64,000 bases of DNA from Villigracilis sp024434165 (GTDB lineage Bacteria > Chloroflexota > Anaerolineae > Anaerolineales > Villigracilaceae). Of this stretch, positions 51,067 through 57,996 are shown piece after piece; the first letter of the stretch is position 1, and each line of letters begins with the position of its first letter. Under the pieces are notes generated by a model, which was not told the origin of the DNA, did no database searches, and saw only the letters and a list, made by a program, of their open reading frames with translations. Location: positions 62,001 through 126,000 of the forward strand of contig SZPK01000012.1 of the NCBI GenBank assembly GCA_030263665.1, given 5' to 3'. The position numbers and the translations under genes were made by a program.

Positions 51067-53550
51067 CTATGGTATAGGGAACATTATTCTTTCAAACAGG
51101 TCCAATACCTCCTGCGGCGGGATGTCCACTCGCTCGACGGGCAGGAAGGTTTGCGTGAAGAGGATGGTTTCCGTTCCGACGGAATTTTCCTCGAACGATT
51201 GAATCTTGACTTGCTGACCGGTCTGCATGTTGATCCACACGCGGCGGCCCAAAATGACATCGTTATAACGAATGGAGACCAGCAGGCAGGGCGAGTCGTC
51301 TTCACAGGTGGTTTCCTCACGCTTGACATACCCGCCATTCCTCGATGCGAAATCCAAATCAAGCAGAATCCAATCCAGGGAGAGACGGTACATGGGGAAT
51401 TCCATCGTTTCGCCGGTGGACAGGTTCAGGCTGTGTGCGCCAACCGCGATGGTCTGTTGGAGAATGTTCCCATCCTCATCCCAATGCGTGACGAGATTCC
51501 GCGTGACCCAGCCTTCGGCGTCAATCTCGAACCATTGTTCCTCCCGGTAATACGGCGGCGGATAATTCTGTCCCGGCTGGAGGTTCTCGGTGACGATCTC
51601 GCTGACGACGCGCACCCAGCCCGGTTCCTGAAGAATGGACTGATTGAGTTTGTCCGTCAACGCCTTCGCCTCCAAAAAGATCGGATCCTGCGAAGCGAAC
51701 GCCGGCTCGGGCTGAGGTGTAAGTGTTTCTTCAGGCGCAGGGGTGCCGCCATGGCGCCACGGCGACGCAGGCAACTCGGTAAACATGGAGGCGACAACTC
51801 GAAACGGCAAGGACCACGGTCCGTAGGCGTTGTAGAAGATCCCCGTTACTTCGATGTCAATCGGTTCATTTGGGACTTCGGAAAACAATAGCGAAGAAAC
51901 AACCTTGTTCTTTTCGATAATATTTGTGGAGGTTCCCCCCGCCAAAGGCGAGTACAGCATCACGCCGTTCAAGTATCCCTCCGAATCAAACTCGAAGAAC
52001 AAGCCATCGGCGGTTTTCCGCACACCTGTGAGAGACAGGGTATAACCTTCCGCGTCAATTCCCAGATCGAGCGGCATGAACCCGTCCATTTGCAGTTCGC
52101 TTGGATCGAATGTGAACGTGCTGGGATTTTCAGAAAGGTCGAGCATCAGAGGCATCCCATCCCGCAGCGGAAAACTCACCAGGTCAAGCATGATCTGCTC
52201 GCCCAATGGCAGGGGGACAGTCTGGTAAACGCGGGTCACGCTGATATCCATCGTCTCTGGCGTGATGTCTTCCAGCGGATAAATCCTGCCCTGCGAATCC
52301 ATCATGATGACGTTCCACTTCCCTGCCACAGAATGTCTCGGTGTGTCGAAACGAAGCGACACTTGCAGGATCGTCCGCTCATCGGAAATCTGAACATCAT
52401 CCAGTGTCAGCATCACGCCGCCGGTGCTCGCGCTTTCGATGTTGTCCCAACCGCGAAACGCCAGTTTGACATTGCCCGTGGAAACATCCCAAAAACGGAT
52501 CGTGGATTGTACGTATTCTGCGTAACTGGTTTCGAGTGCGGCAATGGTGTTCAAATCGAACCAGCGCAGTTCTTTGTAAAGGATGCCGTCGTAAAAACCG
52601 AATGCGGACGACATTTCACCCGTATCGGCATCCCAGATACGGATCGCGCCGCTCGCCGTGGCAATCTGATCGCTGTTTGGCGACCAATCCAGCGCGCCCA
52701 CGGAATTGAAGTGTGCGTTGATGAATCCCTGGCATAGATTATCCCGCACATCCCACACGCAGACTGTGCCGCCGAAATGCCCGGAGGCGATCCATTTTCC
52801 ATCCGGTGACCACGCCACCTGCTGGGCGGGCTGCAAACGTTTGTCCCACAGGCGCACCCATTGGTTTGTATCCACCCGCCAGCGGCGCAAGCCGTAGCCA
52901 AGGTCACCCGTGGCGATCAGGCGCAAGCCATCCGGCGACCACGAGAGGTCGAACGGAGGAACAAGAAAATCCTCCAGAGAAGCGGCTTCTTTTCCGTTTT
53001 CCACATCCATGATGGACAAGCCGCGTTCTGGAATTGAGAAGGCAATTTGTTTGCCGTCCGGCGACCACCCCAGCGCTCCTTCGGGGACAGCGCCTTGTGA
53101 TTCGCTTTCGTATTCGTAGAGGATATTCCACGAATTCGTGTCCCAGACGGTCACATGCAGGGATCCGATTTCGAGGTAATTGGGGATAACTGCGCTAGCC
53201 GCCAGTTTGCTTCCATCAGGCGAGAACCGCACCTGAAATATCCGCTCGCGCAGCGGCAGGCTGTGAATTTCCTCCAGGGTTTGCAGGTCGTACAAAATCA
53301 GGCTTTTCGAGGCGGCAATCGCAATTGTCCTCCCGTCTGCACTAATATCAAATGCGTGGATCAAGCCCGGTACTTCCACCACGTCGTCTGGTTCGTCCGT
53401 TGGCATGGGCGCGGGGTCCGGGTAATCGCGGTAGGATGTGGAAAAACCGGCAACCGATAGCGAAGGATGAGCAGCATACATCACGCCGGTCACGAGGAAG
53501 ACCAGAAACAGCAAAATCAGAAGCGCTTTTAGAAATGGGGTCGGTTTCAC
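51067..53550 (-). CDS. Membrane-anchored WD40 repeat protein
   Basis: The 827-residue protein has a signal-anchor (about 6-28), a WD40-type propeller (about 60-370; units such as SPDGSKLAASAV, SPDGKQIAFSIPERG, SPDGKWIASGHFGG with VWD), a middle beta domain like that of the gene downstream (about 380-560), and a C-terminal part (about 590-827). Start GTG 53550 has AGGAGG 5 nt upstream; the in-frame ATG at 53577 lacks it. Its function is unknown; it may sense or scaffold on the outer face. Confidence 0.8.
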   Translation of the reverse strand: MKPTPFLKALLILLFLVFLVTGVMYAAHPSLSVAGFSTSYRDYPDPAPMPTDEPDDVVEVPGLIHAFDISADGRTIAIAASKSLILYDLQTLEEIHSLPLRERIFQVRFSPDGSKLAASAVIPNYLEIGSLHVTVWDTNSWNILYEYESESQGAVPEGALGWSPDGKQIAFSIPERGLSIMDVENGKEAASLEDFLVPPFDLSWSPDGLRLIATGDLGYGLRRWRVDTNQWVRLWDKRLQPAQQVAWSPDGKWIASGHFGGTVCVWDVRDNLCQGFINAHFNSVGALDWSPNSDQIATASGAIRIWDADTGEMSSAFGFYDGILYKELRWFDLNTIAALETSYAEYVQSTIRFWDVSTGNVKLAFRGWDNIESASTGGVMLTLDDVQISDERTILQVSLRFDTPRHSVAGKWNVIMMDSQGRIYPLEDITPETMDISVTRVYQTVPLPLGEQIMLDLVSFPLRDGMPLMLDLSENPSTFTFDPSELQMDGFMPLDLGIDAEGYTLSLTGVRKTADGLFFEFDSEGYLNGVMLYSPLAGGTSTNIIEKNKVVSSLLFSEVPNEPIDIEVTGIFYNAYGPWSLPFRVVASMFTELPASPWRHGGTPAPEETLTPQPEPAFASQDPIFLEAKALTDKLNQSILQEPGWVRVVSEIVTENLQPGQNYPPPYYREEQWFEIDAEGWVTRNLVTHWDEDGNILQQTIAVGAHSLNLSTGETMEFPMYRLSLDWILLDLDFASRNGGYVKREETTCEDDSPCLLVSIRYNDVILGRRVWINMQTGQQVKIQSFEENSVGTETILFTQTFLPVERVDIPPQEVLDLFERIMFPIP

Positions 53551-53635
53551 ATGCACCTCCTGGACTCGCTGCATCATACCCAGCCAAGATTAATTCTGCC
53601 TGACGAATCCCCGACGATTCCCCGATGAGAATAAT

Positions 53636-53662
53636 GTGGCGCAAGATGACATCTTGCGTTAC
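53636..53662. repeat. Family B palindromic repeat after mevalonate kinase
   Basis: GTGGCGCAAGAT and ATCTTGCGTTAC flank GAC. It is the closest relative of the copy at 47780-47805. It lies between the WD40 gene and the 3' end of the kinase gene. Confidence 0.75.
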
Positions 53663-53667
53663 CTAAC

Positions 53668-54633
53668 CTATTTGACCTCTGTGATGATCGTCCGCTTCGC
53701 CCCGGCAGAGATTAACGCCTGCGCCGCAGACTCCGCCCGCGCCTGCTCCACCAATGCGATCATGTTCCCGCCCCTGCCTCCCCCGCTGAGTTTGGCGCCG
53801 AGCGCGCCAGCATCTTTTGCGGCAGCAACGAGGCGGTCCAACTCCGGCGATGAGACGGATAGTTGCTGCAGCAAGGCATGGTTGTGATCCATCAACTCGC
53901 CGAGCAGTTCGGGTTTGCCGCTTTCAATGGAACGGCGCGCAATGAGCGAGATTTGCGCGATCTCGTCGAAGATTTCTTCGCAGCGATTTGTGTCCTTCAG
54001 CCATAAACGCCGCACGTCCGCGACGGATTCCTTTGTTGGCGCGGGGATGCCCGTGTCGCCGATGACGATGGTGAACGGCTTGCCCGGCTTGAAGGTTTGG
54101 ATGGGACGTCCCCTGGTGAAGTAGACTGGCATGTTATAGGTAATGACGGTGTTGTCAATCCCCGAAGGCGTGCCGTGATGCAGTTTTTCGATCTCGAAGA
54201 CGAGGTCGTTGATCTGGTCGTTCGTAAGGGGAAGAAAGAGGAAAGAAGAAAGGGCGCGGATGAGCGCCACTGAAACCGCCGCGCCGGAGCCAAGCCCCGA
54301 AGCGACGGGGATGGTGGAGGAGATGTGAATCTCGATTCCGCCCTCACCCCTGCGCCCCTCACCCCCGGCCCCTCTCCCAAAGGGAGAGGGGGGCAAGAAG
54401 GGTGAGGATAAAACTTTCAGAATAACAGAACCAACTGGATGGTCGGGGGGAAGCGAGGCGAGTTCGGCGTGCAGGTCAATGACCGGGGCGTGGATCCAAA
54501 TCCCGGCGGAGTCCGAGTCGCGGACTTCCACTTCCACCTGCACCTGATTGACAGGAACGGCAAGGGCGGGGCGGTTGTAAACGACGGCATGTTCGCCGAA
54601 GAGGATGATCTTGCCGGGCGCGGATGCTTTCAC
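53668..54633 (-). CDS. mvk: Mevalonate kinase (GHMP family)
   Basis: The 321-residue protein has APGKIILFGEHAVVYNRPAL, the GHMP ATP loop IPVASGLGSGAAVS, HHGTPSGIDNTV and GAKLSGGGRGGNMIAL. It phosphorylates mevalonate, which implies a mevalonate route to isoprenoids. GTG 54633 overlaps the UbiA stop (GTGA). Two repeat-derived inserts are present: FLPPSPFGRGAGGEGRRGEGG (family A, at 54341-54407, just before IEIHISSTIPV) and a LSSFLFLP segment (minisatellite near 54240). Both keep the frame. Confidence 0.9.
   Translation of the reverse strand: MKASAPGKIILFGEHAVVYNRPALAVPVNQVQVEVEVRDSDSAGIWIHAPVIDLHAELASLPPDHPVGSVILKVLSSPFLPPSPFGRGAGGEGRRGEGGIEIHISSTIPVASGLGSGAAVSVALIRALSSFLFLPLTNDQINDLVFEIEKLHHGTPSGIDNTVITYNMPVYFTRGRPIQTFKPGKPFTIVIGDTGIPAPTKESVADVRRLWLKDTNRCEEIFDEIAQISLIARRSIESGKPELLGELMDHNHALLQQLSVSSPELDRLVAAAKDAGALGAKLSGGGRGGNMIALVEQARAESAAQALISAGAKRTIITEVK
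54229..54254. repeat. Short 7-bp repeat inside mevalonate kinase
   Basis: Three 7-bp units (GAAGAAA, GAGGAAA, GAAGAAA) encode SSFLFLP on the minus strand. The unit matches that of the array in tlyA (56028-56090). Confidence 0.5.
54341..54407. repeat. Family A palindromic repeat inside mevalonate kinase
   Basis: CCCTCACCCC occurs twice, followed by CCCCTCTCCC, AAA, GGGAGAGGGG and a closing GGGTGAGG. It is the longest coding copy and adds about 22 residues before the ATP loop. Confidence 0.8.
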
Positions 54634-55499
54634 GAGAGATAGAAAATCGCCAGAACGGCTGCCCCCCAAAGGATCATTGCAATCTGGAACGGACGGTCGG
54701 AGAGCAGGATCTCCTCCGGGGCGCCGCCCGCGTGTTTCACTTCGATCAGATAAAGGTACCGAAAGATGGCGTACACCACGAACGGGATGGTGAGCATCAT
54801 GCTGTGGTTGTCCGGCAGGTTGGGCGCGGAGAAGGTGTACAGCGAATATGCCACGATGGTCGTGCCGGAGACAATCATGATGTATTGATCGAGCAGCGGC
54901 AGGGTGTAGCCGTCGAGCACTTTGCGGTGCGAGCCTGCGCCGTGCGTGAGCAATGCCAGTTCGGCGCGCCGCTTGCCGAAACCGAGGAAGAGCGAGAGCA
55001 GGGTCATCACCACATAGAGCCAGGGCGAGAAGCGTTCCACGTCAATCAGCGTGACGCCCGCATGGACGCGCAGGACGAAGCCCGCTGCAATGATGAGCAC
55101 GTCCAAGATCGGGATGTGCTTGAGCCATTTGGAATACGCCATGTTGATGAGGAAGTACAGCACGACGACAAATTCAAAACCGGGCGAAAGAAACCAGGCG
55201 AACGTGAATGTGACGGCGACCAGCAAAATCCCGGCGACCCATGCGGCGCTGACGGGAAGTCTGCCGGATGCGATGGGGCGGTTCTTCTTTTCGGGATGCT
55301 GGCGGTCGGCTTCCACATCGGCGAGGTCGTTGAAGATGTAAACACTGGATGAAATGAGGCAGAACAACGCAAAACCCGCGAGCGTGCGCAAAAAGGACTC
55401 GCCGTTCAGCAGTTGTTTATCGAAGACCAGCGCTGCGAAGACGAAGATGTTCTTCGTCCATTGGCGCGGGCGCATGGTTTTGAGCAGGGCGTTAAACAT
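54630..55499 (-). CDS. UbiA family prenyltransferase (decaprenyl-phosphate phosphoribosyltransferase-like)
   Basis: The 289-residue protein has about eight membrane segments and the two Asp motifs FNDLADVEADRQHPEKKNR and a later LGFGKRRAEL region, with the start MRPRQWTKNIFVFAAL typical of the Rv3806c group. It would transfer phosphoribosyl to polyprenyl phosphate for envelope sugars. The overlap with the mevalonate kinase gene links prenyl supply and use. The start is leaderless (TAAAAT, 6 nt, ATG). Confidence 0.88.
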   Translation of the reverse strand: MFNALLKTMRPRQWTKNIFVFAALVFDKQLLNGESFLRTLAGFALFCLISSSVYIFNDLADVEADRQHPEKKNRPIASGRLPVSAAWVAGILLVAVTFTFAWFLSPGFEFVVVLYFLINMAYSKWLKHIPILDVLIIAAGFVLRVHAGVTLIDVERFSPWLYVVMTLLSLFLGFGKRRAELALLTHGAGSHRKVLDGYTLPLLDQYIMIVSGTTIVAYSLYTFSAPNLPDNHSMMLTIPFVVYAIFRYLYLIEVKHAGGAPEEILLSDRPFQIAMILWGAAVLAIFYLS

Positions 55500-55505
55500 G
55501 GGGCT

Positions 55506-55511
55506 ATTTTA
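55506..55511 (-). promoter_or_regulatory. -10 box for the leaderless ubiA-like gene
   Basis: On the minus strand TAAAAT (55511 to 55506) is followed by AGCCCC and ATG 55499. Confidence 0.6.
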
Positions 55512-55516
55512 CCTGA

Positions 55517-55522
55517 TACAAT
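55517..55522 (+). promoter_or_regulatory. -10 box for the leaderless tlyA gene
   Basis: TACAAT (55517-55522) is followed by ATTTTC and ATG 55529. It is only 5 bp from the -10 box of the divergent ubiA-like gene. Confidence 0.6.
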
Positions 55523-55528
55523 ATTTTC

Positions 55529-56350
55529 ATGCCCAAGGTTCGTCTGGATGTCCTGCTGGTGGAAAGAGGATTAGCCGACTCGCGCGCGAAGGCGCAGGCG
55601 TTGATCATGGCGGGACAGGTGCGAGTCGCGGGTCAGGTCGCGCTCAAACCTGCCACCCCTGTTCCAGCCGATTCCCCGCTGACGGTGGATGCCGGTCCGC
55701 GCTTTGTTTCGCGCGGCGGCGAAAAACTGGAAGGCGCGCTGGATGCCTTCGGCATTGACGTGAGCGGCTTCACCTGCGCCGACGTGGGCGCATCCACCGG
55801 CGGCTTCACCGATTGCCTGCTCCAGCGCGGCGCGGCGAAAGTCTACGCGATTGACGTGGGCAAGGGGATTCTGCATTGGAAATTACGAAATGATCCGCGC
55901 GTAATGGTGATGGAAGAAACGAATGCGCGCTTTGTGGAATCGCTGCCGGAGCCGGTGGATTTGGTGACGGTGGATGCGTCGTTTATTTCGTTGAAGGTGT
56001 TGCTGCCAGTCATTAAAAAGTGGTTTTCCTTCTTTCCTCTTTCCTCTTTCGATGAAGGAAAGAAGAAAGAAGAAAGAGGGATCGTTGCATTGATAAAACC
56101 CCAATTCGAGGCGGGCAAAAAGGAGGTCTCACGCGGCGATGGTGTCATCCGCGACCCGGAAGTGCATCGGCAAGTGCTGGTGGATGTGCTGACTTTTGCA
56201 AAAAACGAAGGACTTGGTTTGCGCGGATTGGTCCGGTCGCCGCTGCTGGGACCGAAAGGCAATGCGGAGTTTTTGGTCTGGCTGGGGCTGGAACCGAATG
56301 AGGCAATGACCGCGGATTTGGTGGAGCGTTGTCTGCCGGTTGACGATTGA
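55529..56350 (+). CDS. tlyA: TlyA family rRNA 2'-O-methyltransferase
   Basis: The 273-residue protein has an S4 RNA-binding start (RLDVLLVERGLADSRAKAQ), FVSRGGEKLEGAL, a SAM-binding ADVGASTGGFTDCLLQRGA and the LIKPQFEAGKKEV end of the family. It methylates ribose 2'-OH of rRNA cytidines. A repeat-derived insert (FFPLSSFDEGKKKEERG) replaces the short loop before IVALIKPQFE. The gene is leaderless and divergent from the ubiA-like gene, with only 29 bp between the starts. Confidence 0.92.
   Translation: MPKVRLDVLLVERGLADSRAKAQALIMAGQVRVAGQVALKPATPVPADSPLTVDAGPRFVSRGGEKLEGALDAFGIDVSGFTCADVGASTGGFTDCLLQRGAAKVYAIDVGKGILHWKLRNDPRVMVMEETNARFVESLPEPVDLVTVDASFISLKVLLPVIKKWFSFFPLSSFDEGKKKEERGIVALIKPQFEAGKKEVSRGDGVIRDPEVHRQVLVDVLTFAKNEGLGLRGLVRSPLLGPKGNAEFLVWLGLEPNEAMTADLVERCLPVDD
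56028..56090. repeat. 7-bp minisatellite with inverted arms inside tlyA
   Basis: The left arm has CCTCTTT-type units and the right arm GAAGAAA-type units, with CGATGAAGG in the centre. Left and right are inverted. The insert is in frame. Confidence 0.7.
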
Positions 56351-56445
56351 CAATGGACCATAGACGATGGACAATAGATAATAGACAATGGACGATGGAA
56401 TAGTACGGGCAAATTGGGCGATGGGCAGCGGTCCATTGTCTATGG
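56342..56445. repeat. 7-bp minisatellite with inverted arms after tlyA
   Basis: About eight units of GACNATN type (56342-56397) are followed by a spacer and a right end GGTCCATTGTCTATGG that is complementary to the left units. It includes the tlyA stop codon. Confidence 0.75.
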
Positions 56446-56457
56446 TTATGGAGAAAA

Positions 56458-56880
56458 ATGAACTGCCCCAAATGCAATTCTGATCTGACGAAAAAATTCT
56501 ACAAGGGAATGTTCGAGGTGGAATCCTGCCCGAACTGCCGGGGCATGTGGCTGGATTTCAACGAACTGGACAAACTGGAAGATGTGGTCTTCGACGAAGA
56601 CCCACACAAAGGCTCGCTGGTGCATTTCCAAACGCGGACGGAATTCCCCTGTCCGCATTGCGGGTCAAAACTGGATGAGTTTCAATACCGCCTCTACGAT
56701 TTGAGGCTGGATACCTGCACGGAAAACAATCACGGCTTCTGGCTGGATGCGGGGGAGGATGAGCGGGTCCTGGAAGCCATGCAAAAGCGGGCGGGCGATA
56801 TGCAAAGAAAGTTCAGCGCCGAGGCGGAGTGGAAGCAAATCCTCAAAGAGATGCACGCCTTTTTTGGGAAGAAGAAGTAA
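56458..56880 (+). CDS. zf-TFIIB domain protein
   Basis: The 140-residue protein has two zinc ribbons of the TFIIB-like type: CPKCNSDL...ESCPNCRGMWLDFNEL, and CPHCGSKL...DTCTENNHGFWLDAGE. The second unit has lost one Cys (C-TENN-H). The C-terminal helix is basic. Such proteins are common and of unknown function, perhaps nucleic acid binding. No clear ribosome-binding site except GGAG at 56450. Confidence 0.85.
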   Translation: MNCPKCNSDLTKKFYKGMFEVESCPNCRGMWLDFNELDKLEDVVFDEDPHKGSLVHFQTRTEFPCPHCGSKLDEFQYRLYDLRLDTCTENNHGFWLDAGEDERVLEAMQKRAGDMQRKFSAEAEWKQILKEMHAFFGKKK

Positions 56881-56926
56881 GCCGCGCTTCAATGGGACTG
56901 GCGAAAAGGAAGCGGACTGCCAAGTG

Positions 56927-57895
56927 TCATTCGTAGAATTCGGGATAATGCGGGGATTTCGGTTTTCTTTCCGGCTCCAAAATTTCGTCAATGGTCATAT
57001 TGGCATGTTGGTCCTCCGCCGGGTGGTAATGGACGTGGACTCTGTGCACGTGCGGAACCGATTTGAGCAGGGTCTCTTCCACCCGGCTGGCGATGCGGTC
57101 GCCTTCGAGGACGCTCAAAGCGCCGTCAATGCCGATGGTCAGGTTCACCACAATGTGAGGTCCGAAGCGGTGCGCCTGCAATTCCTCCAACTGTCTCACC
57201 CCGTCTATCCTCTTCAATAAATCCGAGATGCGCTCGGCAAGTTCATGGCTGGGAATGGCGGCCATGAGGTCGGTGGAGGATTCGCGCAGGATGAAAAGCC
57301 CCGTGCGCAGGATGAGGAGCGCCACCAGCGCGCCCGCGAGCGGGTCCACCCACGGGAGTCCCTGCTGACCGAGAAAGATGCCGATGGATGCGGCGCTGGC
57401 GGAGAACAGGTCGTTGCGGTGATCGTAGGCGAGCGCTTCAACGATGGGGTTTTGTGTTTCGCGCCCCAGTTTGCGGATATACCAGGTGAGGAAGATTTTG
57501 ACCGCCACCGTGCCAAGCGCCACATACAACGCAAACGGGTGCGACTCGGTGAACTGCGCCACGCCGTCCACGAAGTCCCAGACCTTGTCAACGGAATCCC
57601 AGAAAACGGCGAGCGCAGTGGTGATGACGAATGCGCCGATCGTCAGCGAGCCGATGCTTTCGAATTGACGATGCCCGTAGGGATGATCCCGGTCGGCGGG
57701 TTTGTTTGCCATGCGCACCAGGATGCTGGCGGCGATGTAATACGCCACATCGGAGGTGGAGTTGATGCCCTCTGCCAGCAATGCCGGGCTGTGCCCAAGC
57801 ACACCGAAGGTCGTTTTGACGATGGCGAGCAGGACGTTGGTCCCCAGCCCCAGGTTGATGGCGTGCAGACTTTTCCGGTTGCGGTCGTGAGTCAT
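56927..57895 (-). CDS. Cation diffusion facilitator (CDF) transporter
   Basis: The 322-residue protein has about five to six membrane segments, the metal-site HSPALLAEGINSTSDVAYY (H/D motif) and AYDHRNDLFSASAA, and a cytoplasmic C-terminal domain (RQLEELQAHRFG; HVHRVHVHYHP). It exports Zn2+, Mn2+, Fe2+ or a similar ion. ATG 57895 starts the family; an open frame to 58579 only reflects the ATPase gene in another frame. The start is leaderless (TACAAT, 7 nt, ATG). Confidence 0.92.
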   Translation of the reverse strand: MTHDRNRKSLHAINLGLGTNVLLAIVKTTFGVLGHSPALLAEGINSTSDVAYYIAASILVRMANKPADRDHPYGHRQFESIGSLTIGAFVITTALAVFWDSVDKVWDFVDGVAQFTESHPFALYVALGTVAVKIFLTWYIRKLGRETQNPIVEALAYDHRNDLFSASAASIGIFLGQQGLPWVDPLAGALVALLILRTGLFILRESSTDLMAAIPSHELAERISDLLKRIDGVRQLEELQAHRFGPHIVVNLTIGIDGALSVLEGDRIASRVEETLLKSVPHVHRVHVHYHPAEDQHANMTIDEILEPERKPKSPHYPEFYE

Positions 57896-57902
57896 GGTGC
57901 AA

Positions 57903-57930
57903 ATTGTATTGTCTTTTTGTCTTTGCACAA
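57903..57930 (-). promoter_or_regulatory. Promoter of the CDF gene, leaderless
   Basis: On the minus strand TTGTGC, 16 nt and TACAAT (57908 to 57903) are followed by 7 nt and ATG 57895. Confidence 0.6.
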
Positions 57931-57950
57931 CTGACAAATGTCTTAAACTA

Positions 57951-57981
57951 AACAATCTCCCATCTGGACCGGGAGATTGTT
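57951..57981 (-). terminator. Terminator of the P-type ATPase gene
   Basis: AACAATCTCCC and GGGAGATTGTT form an 11-bp perfect stem, followed on the minus strand by TTAGTTT. Confidence 0.7.
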
Positions 57982-57996
57982 CGCGGCAGGGGCAGG

